Assembly (NCBI GenBank): GCA_903929845.1
Contig: CAIYWF010000062.1
Span: 1 to 25,687, forward strand
Source: an uncultured Chlorobiaceae bacterium
GTDB lineage: Bacteria; Bacteroidota; Chlorobiia; Chlorobiales; Chlorobiaceae
Direction: 5' to 3'
Length of the DNA stretch: 25,687 nucleotides
The first letter of the stretch is position 1. Each line of letters begins with the position of its first letter. This document shows positions 8,532 through 18,415 of this stretch, one piece after another. The notes beneath the pieces were generated by a model that worked only from the letters and a program-made list of their open reading frames with translations, made no database searches and was not told the origin of the DNA. Position numbers and translations under genes: made by a program.

Positions 8532-9371
8532 TTAAATCACATCTTTGTAAATGCTCTTCCAAGATATTTCAAAATCAATCTTCGGATACAAAAGCCAGGG
8601 CTCCATATGACGATCAATTGTTAGTAAGCCTTTTCTTTCAACCAACTCCAAAACCCGCTGATGAACGCCTACTTCCCAACCAGGAATCGTCCTCCAACCT
8701 GCGACCGTATCAAGTTCCACTGTGGATATTTGACCACTTTTTGGAAAGTGATCATGGATGAGCTGTAACAACCAAGCCCCATAGCCATAACCAAAATCGT
8801 CACTTACCGGAGCAGGTTTTCGACGGATAATACCCCCCTCCTCTGATAAGGCTCCGCAGACCCGAAATGCCGCATCATCCTCGTACGTACCTATCAACGG
8901 GCCAATTGCCCCCGATTTATCGATGCTTAAAGCGACATTCAGGAATATTTCCAACTTTGACCGCTCGAAGCACATCCCCAGCGCCTGCTTGCCTGGAAAA
9001 AATGTTTGGTACCATACTTCCGAACCATGTAGCGGACTACAGAGATTCAGATGGGCAATCCACTGGGTGATATTCAGCTTCAAGAATGGATCCTCCAGTA
9101 TAACAACGCGACCGAACGGAGTGAGCTCTGGCTTCCTGATTGCTGTACGACCAGCCCCATCCAGCCGTACAAGTCCCATACCACGACAGTAATCGATAAT
9201 AGCAGGTACTTTGCCGCTAGAAGTTCCCATGGGAATACCTGTTTCAGAGGCTATTTCCCTATAGTCTCCTGATTTACCAGCAGCAGCAAAGCGGAGCATT
9301 GCATGTATATACTGGCGCTCTGGCTTGAAAGATTTATGAAAATTTCGAGGCAGACGTGAATGTTTACTCAT
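8532..9371 (-). CDS. Divergent DUF4007/SspB-like protein
   Basis: A 279-residue soluble protein. Its N-terminal 125 residues can be laid over SspB: an aromatic FHKSFKPERQYIHAMLRF start, a EIASETGIPMGTSSGKVPAII helix-turn-helix-like segment where SspB has AIVDLGVGKNMVDSIKYW, then LTPFGRVVILEDPFL and ITQWIAHLNL, where SspB has SRFGQQLLDEQKGWDPYL and ASWWLLHWKI. The C-terminal region (IPGWEVGVHQRVLELVERKGLL) also matches the order of elements in SspB. The GHxTF motif of canonical DUF4007 is lost. From this I infer a remote SspB paralogue, probably a DNA-binding winged-helix protein. Whether nickase activity is kept cannot be read. Its ATG overlaps the sspH stop as ATGA, and it is followed directly by an SspC-like ATPase, so the pair repeats the sspB-sspC order. 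Confidence 0.7.
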   Translation of the reverse strand: MSKHSRLPRNFHKSFKPERQYIHAMLRFAAAGKSGDYREIASETGIPMGTSSGKVPAIIDYCRGMGLVRLDGAGRTAIRKPELTPFGRVVILEDPFLKLNITQWIAHLNLCSPLHGSEVWYQTFFPGKQALGMCFERSKLEIFLNVALSIDKSGAIGPLIGTYEDDAAFRVCGALSEEGGIIRRKPAPVSDDFGYGYGAWLLQLIHDHFPKSGQISTVELDTVAGWRTIPGWEVGVHQRVLELVERKGLLTIDRHMEPWLLYPKIDFEISWKSIYKDVI

Positions 9372-12300
9372 CGAAGCCCCCGCTCCTCCAATGCCGTTAT
9401 TCGTATTTTTATAGCTTTTGATACTAGTTTTTCCGCCGTAGTATCAAGCACAGGGCCTATCGAATAGCATTCGCCTTTCGACAGTGATGATAGCTTTCGT
9501 ATCCATTCGTCCGGTTTTTGCCGTGTTGCCAAAGCCGCAATCTCGGCAAATGCCCTGAGTTCTGTATCAGCAGGTCGGAAGAAAAGTTTGTGCTCTGCAT
9601 TGAACATGCGGTCGCGCTCATCCTTTTTCATATTACTCATGGTTTGCGTCGCAAGAATAAGTGAAAGACCGAATTTTCTTCCTTCACGCAAATATTTCGA
9701 AAGCGGACTTCCTTCACGGTGGTCCAGATTCTGAACCTCATCAAGTACTATTACTTTAGGATCTGTTTTATTCCCTTTGGCCTGAATATAACCGTACAAA
9801 TCCCACATAATGAATTCAGTAATCAACCTTCCCGAATACATATCCATGCCAACAAGCTGAAAAATATTGCAGAGGGGATCTTTTTCAAGGAAGAGTTTAT
9901 CCCAGTTGAATCCATCAGCGCCAGCAGAAAACGGTCGATTAAGGACAAATGGGCGTAACTTATTGGAAAGGGACTGCGCATATGCTTTATACTGCTTATC
10001 CTCGATCATAGATTCGATCAACGAGAGCATATGATCAAGATTCATCTCTCCTTTCATCTGCTCTACGCCTTCCATAACAGCACGATGTAAAACGCTATAC
10101 TGTTGATTACCAAGCCCGTATACCGCATCAAATAAGCCAGCTATGCGCTGAGCAACGGTATTTGCATTTTCACGGATAACAATACCTCCACTATCAGACT
10201 CCTGGGGAATAAAGGGGTTGATCGGGAGTGGTTCTTGACGAACCACATGTTGCTTAGGTGCCAGAACTTCATTTGTGATCTTTTCCAAGTGTTTAGGCAA
10301 GAATCCATTCGTATAGTCAACAATCAGGCTGCTTTGCTCAAACCTGCTCATCTCACACAGCACCGCCTGTATAGCATAAGTCTTTCCCTGCCCGGACGAC
10401 CCAAAAATGAGCATATGTCGGTTCGTAAGATTGGGATGCATGAACTCCCAATAGACCGGCTGACCATTGGAAACAGCCTGACCGAGCAGGATTCGCCCGA
10501 ACGAGCTTGCCTCCCTGTCTATTTTTCCAACGGACAGTTGTTGTGCAATTCCACCTGAGATGTGTTCGTCCGGCAATCGGTGTGTTGCTCCCGGCGACTT
10601 GCCTGGGAACAACTCATTTTCAGGTACAGTCGATTCGGACTCCATATCGACTGAAGCCATAATCTCTTCAAGAGTTATTTCCGGTAAAGCTGGAACCGGT
10701 TCTGAAACTGCTGTAACACCCACATCATCGACGCCTTCATCGGATTCGTCCTCATTCCAACATGCGTCATCGTCATCGGTTTCATTCGAAATAAACTCCT
10801 CTTCTGACTGAACGATTTCATGACCCTGATCGACGAATGCGTCCCAATCAATGCTTTTTACCAAGGGGTCGACAAACAATCGACGGACAAAACCTCCACC
10901 AATGGTATATATATTCGCAATTACCGCATTAGATTCGCCACTGTTCCAGTATCCAACCCTTTTAATTTCAACATCACGATTAACCCAGAAAGCAAACACC
11001 GAGGCGGACCATGCTATGTCAAAATCACCTTCGGCAAGTCGCTCCAAAGCTGCAAGCGCGTCTGGATATCCACCACGTTCTACCTCTGCCTTGCTTGCAA
11101 TCAAACGATGCAATTGCATCCACCAGTATCTCCTATCAGGACGTTGCCCCTTGAGTCCAGAATCGCCTTCAGGAGCAAAAGCAGAGCAAAGAATCTTTAA
11201 TCCATTATTAATCTGGCTTTTTGCCTTATATACATGCTGATCAGATTGCTGGCCCAGTTTGCATTCGATCAGTTGAACCCTGATATGCAAACGTTTATCA
11301 GGCCCGATATCGACTCGCATCCACATAAGGTCTGGCCTGCTCATGTTTTCAGACAAATCAAACCAATGCCGATACGCATCCAGCGACACCAAGGATTCGC
11401 AAAGCAATACCACATCGGACTTCAGTATTTTCCTTGTCAAGGCATAGGCCATGAAATCCCGGATGTAATCGTCACCAACTCCCGTAGCTCGTACAAGAGA
11501 CAATCCGGAAAGCGAAGTAGCTACATTCATGACCCCCTTAGCCACCACATCGCATTCGTCTAAACTCCACCCAGCTTCTGGTGCATATAACTGCTGGATG
11601 GAAGAACGCAAGCGAGTATGAATGTCTGCTAATGAAAACTGTTCAGTAGATATGGTGTAATTATCCTCTCCATGACTTCCAACACCCGAACCGAAGCCGA
11701 TGATTTCCCGTGTTTTACTGTTTGTCTGGGTTGAGGACTTGATCAATCTCTCGTCCATGTTAGGATCGATACAGATTACCCACTCAGCCTTTTTGTGAAG
11801 GCAATCGACCAGACTAATCCATGGATGGAAATCACCCGATCCAACCACAATCGTACCCGTTTGACAAGACCCTGACTGCAACGAATGCAACAGGTTTGCA
11901 TGCCATGTAGTCAATGCAAACTGCCTGTTGCTGATCACTCGTTTACGCCGATACTTCTCTGCAGGGTTCTTGACGCTACAAGATGCCTTTTCAAGAATAG
12001 GGAATTTTAGATCGCGACTCGTAATATCGAAAGGAGGAACATTTTCAAAGGCATTTACACCATTGCCTGCACCGATAAAGTCGTAGAACACTGCAATATC
12101 AGCCTCGAACTGCTCGTTGATCAACTTTTGGAACGGTCCCAGGTCGTTCTTTTTTTCAACAATCCGATGTGCAATGGAAAACCTACAACGTCGATAAAGC
12201 TCATATTTGCTTTCGGTTTCGGCCGCTTCCCAACGCTCCTTCCATTGTTGAACCCATGCATAGACGTCGGTTTCATCACTGGATTCCGTGAAAATAGTAA

Positions 12301-14812
12301 CGCTCATAGCATAAGGGCGATCCCGATCTGGTCTCAGAACATAGCGCTTGTTCTGCTGCTGGATTGTCGGCTTTTTCGCCAATATTTTGAGGTAATCATG
12401 GACTGCTGCTATTACAGGCTGGATATCACTATTCCTGAAGACGGCAAGGCTTAGACCATCACAGGCATGGGGATGAAGGTCGAAATATTCCTGCATCAAA
12501 CGTAGCAGTAGCCTCGACTCACTCGTTTGACGGAACATTTCGCTGTCGCTAAAAATGTTATCCTCATCTGGAGTTTCATTATAATGAAGAAGCAAACGAG
12601 TCGACAATGGTGTATCAAGCGAGTCCGACGAACCGATGCGATGAATCAGATCCTGCCCGCGCACATTAGCCGTAAGGTTTTTGTCTTCATTATATAGAAG
12701 CCCGGCCAAGGGCGATTGAATATCGGCTAGATCGACATAGCTTCTCCAGATATATGCCCGAAACGCGTCTTTATCCGGGCTACGCTCAAGTTCTTTGTTC
12801 GCCGCATAACTGAAGCACCGGGTTAGATAAATCACTTGAGCTTCGAGCATTTCAACAACCGCCGGATGAAGAATTGTAGCCACTCCAGAGGATTCATGCA
12901 CATCCGCATACCAAGTTTCTCCCAGGTTAAGCGATCTTGATCTGACAATGAGAAAAGCACGAACCATCATCCCAACCATCGACGACTGCTTGATATCATC
13001 CAGAGCGGCAACTGCTTCAAAAGCGTTCATGTAAGCCTTTCTGAGATCTGCCCACGCAGACTCTTCACCGAAAATCGCAGCAAGAATACCTTGGGATGCG
13101 GCATTCTCAATGAAGGCGTCATACTTTTCGGCCATCACCTTCAGTTTTCCCGATAGCGGATCATTCTCCAGGGCCCAAGAGCCACCCAAAAGATTCGTCA
13201 GCACTTTTTTGTAGTCACGCTCGTCCCGAATAGAATGCAGCAAGACGCGCCGAATCTCCTCATCCGCCGTAACTTGAAGCAGTTCGTCATAGTATGAGAC
13301 GTGAAAGACGGGAAGCTTGTGAATACCCGGGAGTCTTCCAATAGCATCCTTTGCTCTCATGAGAAGATCGACTGAAAGCCGATACATATGGTGTTCAGGA
13401 AGCCGCCAACCAAACCGACGTTTAAGTGCCCCGAGTGGTGTAGTTATTACAACATCAAACTCCAGTACAGGCTCGGCGCTCTTGCTGTAAGAGCATGTGA
13501 TATTTGCGGCAAGAAGGTCACAATTAACCGTTATGTCCGAACCGTCGACATTGCTTAAATCGAGATGCCTGGAAATCATCGGGTCAAGCCCACCGATCAA
13601 TCGCCTTAGATATGTAAGGGCCTGTTCAGCATTTTCTTGGGTATCGTCACCACTATCCATGTCATGTTTGAACCTAAAGGGACTGATCGAGATTTCATTG
13701 ATTTTGAGCTCAGCCTCCCCTTTGTTTTCCATGAAACATTCATGCAAGGTCATCCATGTAGCCGTCAGCACTACCTCCACTGGACTCCCAGAGAGCTTGC
13801 GGATACTGTTCTTAGGTGCCGATGGTTCCTTGATTTTGAACTTAAGGATTTGATCCCATATCACGACGAAATCGCACTTCATCAATCGAGCAACTTCTCG
13901 TTCGTCATCGGTTTCGACATATCTCTTCAATGCTAAAAGGAACTCTTTTCCAGAACCATAAGGATCGCAAACATCTTCATCATCCAGCGGCAACCCGGTA
14001 TTTTCCCCCGCCTCGATTAAGGCAAGTATCTTGTCTATGGCCTCGACCGCTTTATCACGCTGACGCGCTTCGAGAAACAATGTATAGTTATAAAATTCAA
14101 TGGACTTAATAATATAGGGGCTGAGCTGTTTTCGCTTTTGCCGAAGTGGAAAGCGCGAAAGAACCGGAATACCGAAGGTTTGAAGATTAGCAAGCATGAA
14201 CCTGAATATATCATCGACACCGTTAGCGTGATGAAAGTTCAACGCGTCAAGCCACTCGCTGATCTGCAACAAATCACCCCGCCCACAGCTCAGTAAAGGT
14301 TTGAGAATCCTGTCGAACGTTTCCAGGTCATCTTCCGTGAAGTCATAGATACCAGAAGAACGAAGCTTTTCTTGAACCCAGTCTTTAAAGCTTTCATGCA
14401 TTTCGGCAGTCCATATCAAGTCGGGATCACAAGTATAGAAATCCGCGAGACCTGCCGCATCCGTTACCCTATCAGCACCGCAAAGCACCACTACAGTATA
14501 TTTCTCCTCTGTTTCCTGCAAATTGCGATAATACGTAAGATTGCCGCGATTGTCCTGCCACCCTTTCTCCAGTACGATCTGTTGGCTTTGTGGTGTCCAG
14601 ATGCCCGTAAGGTTTGCCGCAATCTTCAGGGTCAAGTGCAGCTCGTCATTCTTTAAACAATAGTTGGTCAGCGCTTCAGCTACAGACAACATAGCCAGCT
14701 CAGGCATGGCCGGTAGCATAAAAATCATTTTCCTGCTACCCGACGCTTCGGAACAGACACGATTGATCTGATACGCCAGATGGTCTCGCATTGTATTGGC
14801 GAAATAGCTCAT
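9368..14812 (-). CDS. sspH: SspH/DptH-like restriction protein with PD-(D/E)XK motif and HerA/FtsK-type ATPase
   Basis: A protein of 1814 residues from ATG 14812, which has a clear AGGAG six bases upstream and overlaps the sspG stop as ATGA. The open frame extends further upstream, but that part lies inside sspG and has no ribosome site. The first 1100 residues are helical with no motif I recognise. Around 1150-1190 there is D1161 in SRPDLMWMRV and E1183-x-K1185 in LIECKLG, a PD-(D/E)XK nuclease signature. A strongly acidic linker (about 1338-1364) leads to a HerA/FtsK-type ATPase with Walker A GSSGQGKT (K1477), Walker B VIVLDEVQ (D1691, E1692) and LREGRKFGLSLILATQ. Size, ATPase type and place after F and G match DptH of Dnd restriction and SspH of SspFGH. 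It most likely supplies translocation and DNA damage on unmodified DNA. Confidence 0.88.
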   Translation of the reverse strand: MSYFANTMRDHLAYQINRVCSEASGSRKMIFMLPAMPELAMLSVAEALTNYCLKNDELHLTLKIAANLTGIWTPQSQQIVLEKGWQDNRGNLTYYRNLQETEEKYTVVVLCGADRVTDAAGLADFYTCDPDLIWTAEMHESFKDWVQEKLRSSGIYDFTEDDLETFDRILKPLLSCGRGDLLQISEWLDALNFHHANGVDDIFRFMLANLQTFGIPVLSRFPLRQKRKQLSPYIIKSIEFYNYTLFLEARQRDKAVEAIDKILALIEAGENTGLPLDDEDVCDPYGSGKEFLLALKRYVETDDEREVARLMKCDFVVIWDQILKFKIKEPSAPKNSIRKLSGSPVEVVLTATWMTLHECFMENKGEAELKINEISISPFRFKHDMDSGDDTQENAEQALTYLRRLIGGLDPMISRHLDLSNVDGSDITVNCDLLAANITCSYSKSAEPVLEFDVVITTPLGALKRRFGWRLPEHHMYRLSVDLLMRAKDAIGRLPGIHKLPVFHVSYYDELLQVTADEEIRRVLLHSIRDERDYKKVLTNLLGGSWALENDPLSGKLKVMAEKYDAFIENAASQGILAAIFGEESAWADLRKAYMNAFEAVAALDDIKQSSMVGMMVRAFLIVRSRSLNLGETWYADVHESSGVATILHPAVVEMLEAQVIYLTRCFSYAANKELERSPDKDAFRAYIWRSYVDLADIQSPLAGLLYNEDKNLTANVRGQDLIHRIGSSDSLDTPLSTRLLLHYNETPDEDNIFSDSEMFRQTSESRLLLRLMQEYFDLHPHACDGLSLAVFRNSDIQPVIAAVHDYLKILAKKPTIQQQNKRYVLRPDRDRPYAMSVTIFTESSDETDVYAWVQQWKERWEAAETESKYELYRRCRFSIAHRIVEKKNDLGPFQKLINEQFEADIAVFYDFIGAGNGVNAFENVPPFDITSRDLKFPILEKASCSVKNPAEKYRRKRVISNRQFALTTWHANLLHSLQSGSCQTGTIVVGSGDFHPWISLVDCLHKKAEWVICIDPNMDERLIKSSTQTNSKTREIIGFGSGVGSHGEDNYTISTEQFSLADIHTRLRSSIQQLYAPEAGWSLDECDVVAKGVMNVATSLSGLSLVRATGVGDDYIRDFMAYALTRKILKSDVVLLCESLVSLDAYRHWFDLSENMSRPDLMWMRVDIGPDKRLHIRVQLIECKLGQQSDQHVYKAKSQINNGLKILCSAFAPEGDSGLKGQRPDRRYWWMQLHRLIASKAEVERGGYPDALAALERLAEGDFDIAWSASVFAFWVNRDVEIKRVGYWNSGESNAVIANIYTIGGGFVRRLFVDPLVKSIDWDAFVDQGHEIVQSEEEFISNETDDDDACWNEDESDEGVDDVGVTAVSEPVPALPEITLEEIMASVDMESESTVPENELFPGKSPGATHRLPDEHISGGIAQQLSVGKIDREASSFGRILLGQAVSNGQPVYWEFMHPNLTNRHMLIFGSSGQGKTYAIQAVLCEMSRFEQSSLIVDYTNGFLPKHLEKITNEVLAPKQHVVRQEPLPINPFIPQESDSGGIVIRENANTVAQRIAGLFDAVYGLGNQQYSVLHRAVMEGVEQMKGEMNLDHMLSLIESMIEDKQYKAYAQSLSNKLRPFVLNRPFSAGADGFNWDKLFLEKDPLCNIFQLVGMDMYSGRLITEFIMWDLYGYIQAKGNKTDPKVIVLDEVQNLDHREGSPLSKYLREGRKFGLSLILATQTMSNMKKDERDRMFNAEHKLFFRPADTELRAFAEIAALATRQKPDEWIRKLSSLSKGECYSIGPVLDTTAEKLVSKAIKIRITALEERGLR

Positions 14813-16422
14813 TTGATCTCCTTTCCGGCATTTATCGGATTGTGAACCAAGGCACAAGAATCTGAGAGGTGAATCAGAAACCCTGCAGCTTCCAGCATCT
14901 CCTGCAGCCATTTATCAGTATCAGCTGATAAATATATTCCGTTGCCGCCTAGCCATTTGCTGGCTCGCTCCAAACCATTGGCGTCAAATACCAGCCCATG
15001 CCGATGTTCCAGCAAGTTTTTAAACGTTTCGAACGTCAAACGACCACCTAGCGGAACCGTGGTAACTACGAGTAGACGCAAGAGTCGCTCATTCAGAATG
15101 AAGCGAGCGCCACTTCCCCGCTTGGGGACCACAAGGCCTATGCGCTTAGATAAACCGACAAACAACTTACCGCCATAAGAACTGTCGGCCTGTTTGAGAA
15201 TTTTGTCGCAATCAGTCTCGTCATCAGGCAACTTAATATTTGCGCCACGCAGGGACCGAAATATGTTTTTTTCAACCTCCTTGACCGAATGCTGCGACAA
15301 ACGGCGAATAACCGAACTTTTCTCATCAGGGGCAGAGACAACCAATCGATAACCTGGACTGCCAATACCCCTATCGGCACCAGTTACGCGCAAGCTTTGC
15401 ATGGCCAAAGTTCGGAGCACCTGCATAGCACAGGCCGCTTCCATCAAATAGATCCTATCGATCACATCGAGATCAGTCTTCAAGAGCCTCAAAAGATCAA
15501 CCGCGAAAAGATAACCCTCCCTCCAACTGTCTGCATTGCACCAACCTGCCGACACAAACCTACGCTCGCCGTCTATTTCATCTGTTTTTCTTGGTGTTTC
15601 GGGATCAAGTCGGGAATCCACGAATTCTGCAAGATCAGTCAGGGTACTCGGACAATAGTTCATCATGCTCTCAAAAGTACAATTCAGTTCGTCATGAAGC
15701 CAAACCGGGTCCTGCTCTTGTGGACTCAACCCAACCTTGCCGTCTCTGCACCATTCGGCAATACAGTCTTGAGATTGGCTCAATGCGTTACAAACTTGGA
15801 GGTAAAGCAACTCCCCGCCTCTAGCAAAAAAAAGATGTTGGTTCGAATCGAAATAGGACGACCGAGTTTCGAGAAGATCATACCATTCATCTATTTGATT
15901 TTTCCTTGCCTTTGAATCCTTCCAGATTGATTCGCCAGCTAAAAATGCAGGTGACACAGGCAAGAAGCTTTGAGCACACCAAGTACGCCCACTACCTGCA
16001 CCCTGAAAACCAAGGAACAGGTTTTCGATAGTTCGAATGACATCGTCCTTATCTCCCGAATCCGCAATATGTATACGCTCAAGTAACTGCTGCAGTAATG
16101 CTTCGTAATGAACCCGGTGAATCTGATGACGCGAGTCCAGCCGGGATGCCCCGAGGAATGAAAAAAGCTTCAGGTTCAAACGCGCCTGCGGTGCATATGC
16201 GAAATCGTTGCCGTTCGACCAAACCTTATCGAGTGACGGAAGGGCTCCATCATACATCCAATCCTTTCCAAACCGCTTCGGGGAAAAGACGACCAGCAAA
16301 AACTCAACCAGCAGTTCAGTTACGGTCTGGTCCGAAAAAAAGCGGTTTCCATAGAGTTGGATTGCAGGGTTTTTCATGGCCCTCGGATCGTCCGGACTGC
16401 AAGGGAAATAGTTAAAGGACAT
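14809..16422 (-). CDS. sspG: SspG/DptG-like component of the PT-dependent restriction module
   Basis: A 537-residue soluble protein between the F-type ATPase and the H-type nuclease/ATPase, the position held by DptG in Dnd-linked restriction and by SspG in SspFGH. The start ATG has an excellent GGAGG four bases upstream of its spacer and overlaps the sspF coding end by 11 bases; its stop overlaps the sspH start as ATGA. The N-terminus (GNRFFSDQTVTELLVEFLLVVFSP) looks like the conserved opening of this family, but the rest shows no catalytic motif, no P-loop and no cysteine cluster. I assign it mainly by order and size, with function as a non-enzymatic bridging subunit as an inference. It has no unusual feature besides being somewhat longer than I expect for DptG. 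Confidence 0.72.
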   Translation of the reverse strand: MSFNYFPCSPDDPRAMKNPAIQLYGNRFFSDQTVTELLVEFLLVVFSPKRFGKDWMYDGALPSLDKVWSNGNDFAYAPQARLNLKLFSFLGASRLDSRHQIHRVHYEALLQQLLERIHIADSGDKDDVIRTIENLFLGFQGAGSGRTWCAQSFLPVSPAFLAGESIWKDSKARKNQIDEWYDLLETRSSYFDSNQHLFFARGGELLYLQVCNALSQSQDCIAEWCRDGKVGLSPQEQDPVWLHDELNCTFESMMNYCPSTLTDLAEFVDSRLDPETPRKTDEIDGERRFVSAGWCNADSWREGYLFAVDLLRLLKTDLDVIDRIYLMEAACAMQVLRTLAMQSLRVTGADRGIGSPGYRLVVSAPDEKSSVIRRLSQHSVKEVEKNIFRSLRGANIKLPDDETDCDKILKQADSSYGGKLFVGLSKRIGLVVPKRGSGARFILNERLLRLLVVTTVPLGGRLTFETFKNLLEHRHGLVFDANGLERASKWLGGNGIYLSADTDKWLQEMLEAAGFLIHLSDSCALVHNPINAGKEIK

Positions 16423-18250
16423 CGGTCACCTCCAAGCGATCGCCATTCACAGAAAAGTATTGCCTGCGGAACGTATGATCTGTTTTTAAGCGCACAAGCA
16501 TGATCCGGTCGTCTTCAGCCGCGGAAGCTCGTGCGTGAACCTGTGCCTTGTAGCGATCAAGCCGTTCGATATAAGACGCCTCTAGAACTTCGCCCAACTC
16601 TCCAACATGACGCATCATGATGTAATCGAGAAATGGAACCGTAAGCACGAGATCAATCCCTTGAATACGATCATTTCCGCACAAAACAAGATCCTGACGC
16701 AACTCGCCAGTTGCACTGTTAGATTTTTGTAGCTTCAAGGCGATCGACGTACTCCAATCCACTTGGGCCAACACCACTTGAGCACTCTGTCGAACCGAGC
16801 TGCGTTGGCGGCTCAAGGTGATATACAATCTTCGGTCGCTACGCATCGAACCCTCAGGCAGTCGAACGCCCGTGAAATGCTCCTGAAGTACGTGATAAAT
16901 CTTCTGGTCCAACGTAGTCTTTAAATTGAATGGCAGTTGAGCCCCTGGACTTTGCCAGGATAGCCAGTCAAGCAATGTTGGAGAGTTGAGATACTGGCTA
17001 AGATAATTGCGATCTTCCGTCTTGAAGTCATAAAGGAAAAAGAGCATCCGACGTACTTGATTGCGCAACTGTTCTGGAGTTATCCCTTCATACTTTTTCT
17101 CACGTGAACCGTACTGACGCATTTTTTCAAATTCATCATCAAGACCTTCGACACCCAGCGTAAGCGATTTGTTGGCATTCCGCAACCATAACTTGTGCTC
17201 CCACCCCGGATAAGGACGTTCTCCGAAACCTTGTTCATAAATCTCCTGGACTGCCTTCATTTCCTTGGCTGAAATATCCGGTTGGAGCCCATCGTCTCCA
17301 AAGAAGCGGTTAAAAAAGAGATATTCGGTAACCAACGGCGAAGAATTCCGCTGTTGCATCTCCCGAATGCCAGTCTCATCAAGCCCAGATGTAATGATGT
17401 ATGCCAAATGCTCCGTAAACTGCCGCATTGTAAGACGGGTACCATATTCAGACATTCTCCGGTAAGCAAGAAAGATGCGATCCAATACCCGAGTCTGGTT
17501 GCGTTGCATCAAAGAAACATTGTGATGAATGGGGCAGGTCGTGTTGACCATACATCCCTCACAGGGGGCCCATCTTTGCGGAGCCAGCATTTTTTCGCAG
17601 ATTTTTCGAGCAAGCCCCAAGTTATCCATGCGGGCCAAATTGAAGACACGGAACACCTGCGCTCCTACTGACAGCAGGCCCTCACCGTTATTTGTGCTGA
17701 TGGCATCCAACACTTGACTCTCCAGATTAACCGAACCTTCATGGAACTGCTCAGGATAATGCTTGATCAAGTCAATTAATGTACCGGTGTTTGACACCAA
17801 CAAGAACCGACGCTTATTACCCATAAGCTCGTCAACCAGCGATTTATCATTCTGCTTGTCACGCTCACTCAAGTCTTTGATTATCGAAATCACCCCAATA
17901 TCCTCTCGCACTTGCAGTGGTGAAGCCAAAGGAGCATTGGAAGGCAAACTGCAAAAACGTTTATAGATCTCCAGGGCCAAGGTTGTCTTTCCATCTCCGG
18001 CATGTCCGGTCAATATCACATGACGTCCATCGGTATCCATCAACTCTTTCTCTATAACATCCGCCAATGGATGTATAACCTGAATCAAGGCGAACTGGGA
18101 ATTACAGGCCTGTGATTCAGCCAAAGCATTCTCATTGCTTCCGCCAGATCGCTGAAGGGAGTTGAGATAATTCACAAAAGGATTGACTTGATTTTGTGAA
18201 TGGATATTCTTTTCAAAAGAAGTAAAACTACCGCTAATATTTTCTAGCAT
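16412..18250 (-). CDS. sspF: SspF/DptF-like P-loop ATPase of the restriction module
   Basis: A 612-residue protein from ATG 18250, chosen because AGGA sits five bases upstream. The frame also allows a GTG at 18292 (626 residues), but there the purine run abuts the start codon. Walker A is VILTGHAGDGKTT (K88 in this numbering), and a middle segment CEGC...TTCPIHH (C230, C233, C239, H242/H243) looks like a metal-binding knuckle. The N-terminal part with PFVNYLNSLQRSG and the P-loop near residue 85 fit the DptF family of PT-dependent restriction ATPases. It is first in the F-G-H-B'-C' transcription unit and is separated from the modification genes by a gap that holds a small ORF and a hairpin, so it may have its own promoter. 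Role: ATP-using subunit that helps SspGH act on DNA lacking phosphorothioate. Confidence 0.85.
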   Translation of the reverse strand: MLENISGSFTSFEKNIHSQNQVNPFVNYLNSLQRSGGSNENALAESQACNSQFALIQVIHPLADVIEKELMDTDGRHVILTGHAGDGKTTLALEIYKRFCSLPSNAPLASPLQVREDIGVISIIKDLSERDKQNDKSLVDELMGNKRRFLLVSNTGTLIDLIKHYPEQFHEGSVNLESQVLDAISTNNGEGLLSVGAQVFRVFNLARMDNLGLARKICEKMLAPQRWAPCEGCMVNTTCPIHHNVSLMQRNQTRVLDRIFLAYRRMSEYGTRLTMRQFTEHLAYIITSGLDETGIREMQQRNSSPLVTEYLFFNRFFGDDGLQPDISAKEMKAVQEIYEQGFGERPYPGWEHKLWLRNANKSLTLGVEGLDDEFEKMRQYGSREKKYEGITPEQLRNQVRRMLFFLYDFKTEDRNYLSQYLNSPTLLDWLSWQSPGAQLPFNLKTTLDQKIYHVLQEHFTGVRLPEGSMRSDRRLYITLSRQRSSVRQSAQVVLAQVDWSTSIALKLQKSNSATGELRQDLVLCGNDRIQGIDLVLTVPFLDYIMMRHVGELGEVLEASYIERLDRYKAQVHARASAAEDDRIMLVRLKTDHTFRRQYFSVNGDRLEVTDVL

Positions 18251-18371
18251 AAGATTCCTATATTTTTCCAAGAGTATTTGTTTAACCTCCACCCTCTAAG
18301 ATTAGTCTTTAACTAAAGAATGAATGCGTTCATCTAATTTCGCTTAGCTAAAAATACCTAATAGACGTTTC

Positions 18372-18399
18372 TTCGTAAAAAGTCTATTTTTCTTACGAA
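18372..18399 (-). promoter_or_regulatory. Hairpin in the gap between modification and restriction genes
   Basis: On the minus strand TTCGTAAG-AAA and TTTTTACGAA can pair over about ten bases with one bulged G and a loop of AATAGAC. It lies after the 48-codon ORF and about 120 bases before sspF. The short palindrome CTTTAACTAAAG at 18307-18318 is closer to sspF. Both could be an attenuator or operator for the restriction genes, but no clear -35/-10 pair or long T-run was seen. Confidence 0.3.
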
Positions 18400-18415
18400 C
18401 TATATCCATGATCAA

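Noticed and set aside
14813..14911. A longer start for sspH that would add 33 residues.
   Set aside because: It lies wholly inside the sspG coding end, its frame-shifted residues look like a shadow translation, and the ATG at 14812 has AGGAG at correct spacing and an ATGA overlap.
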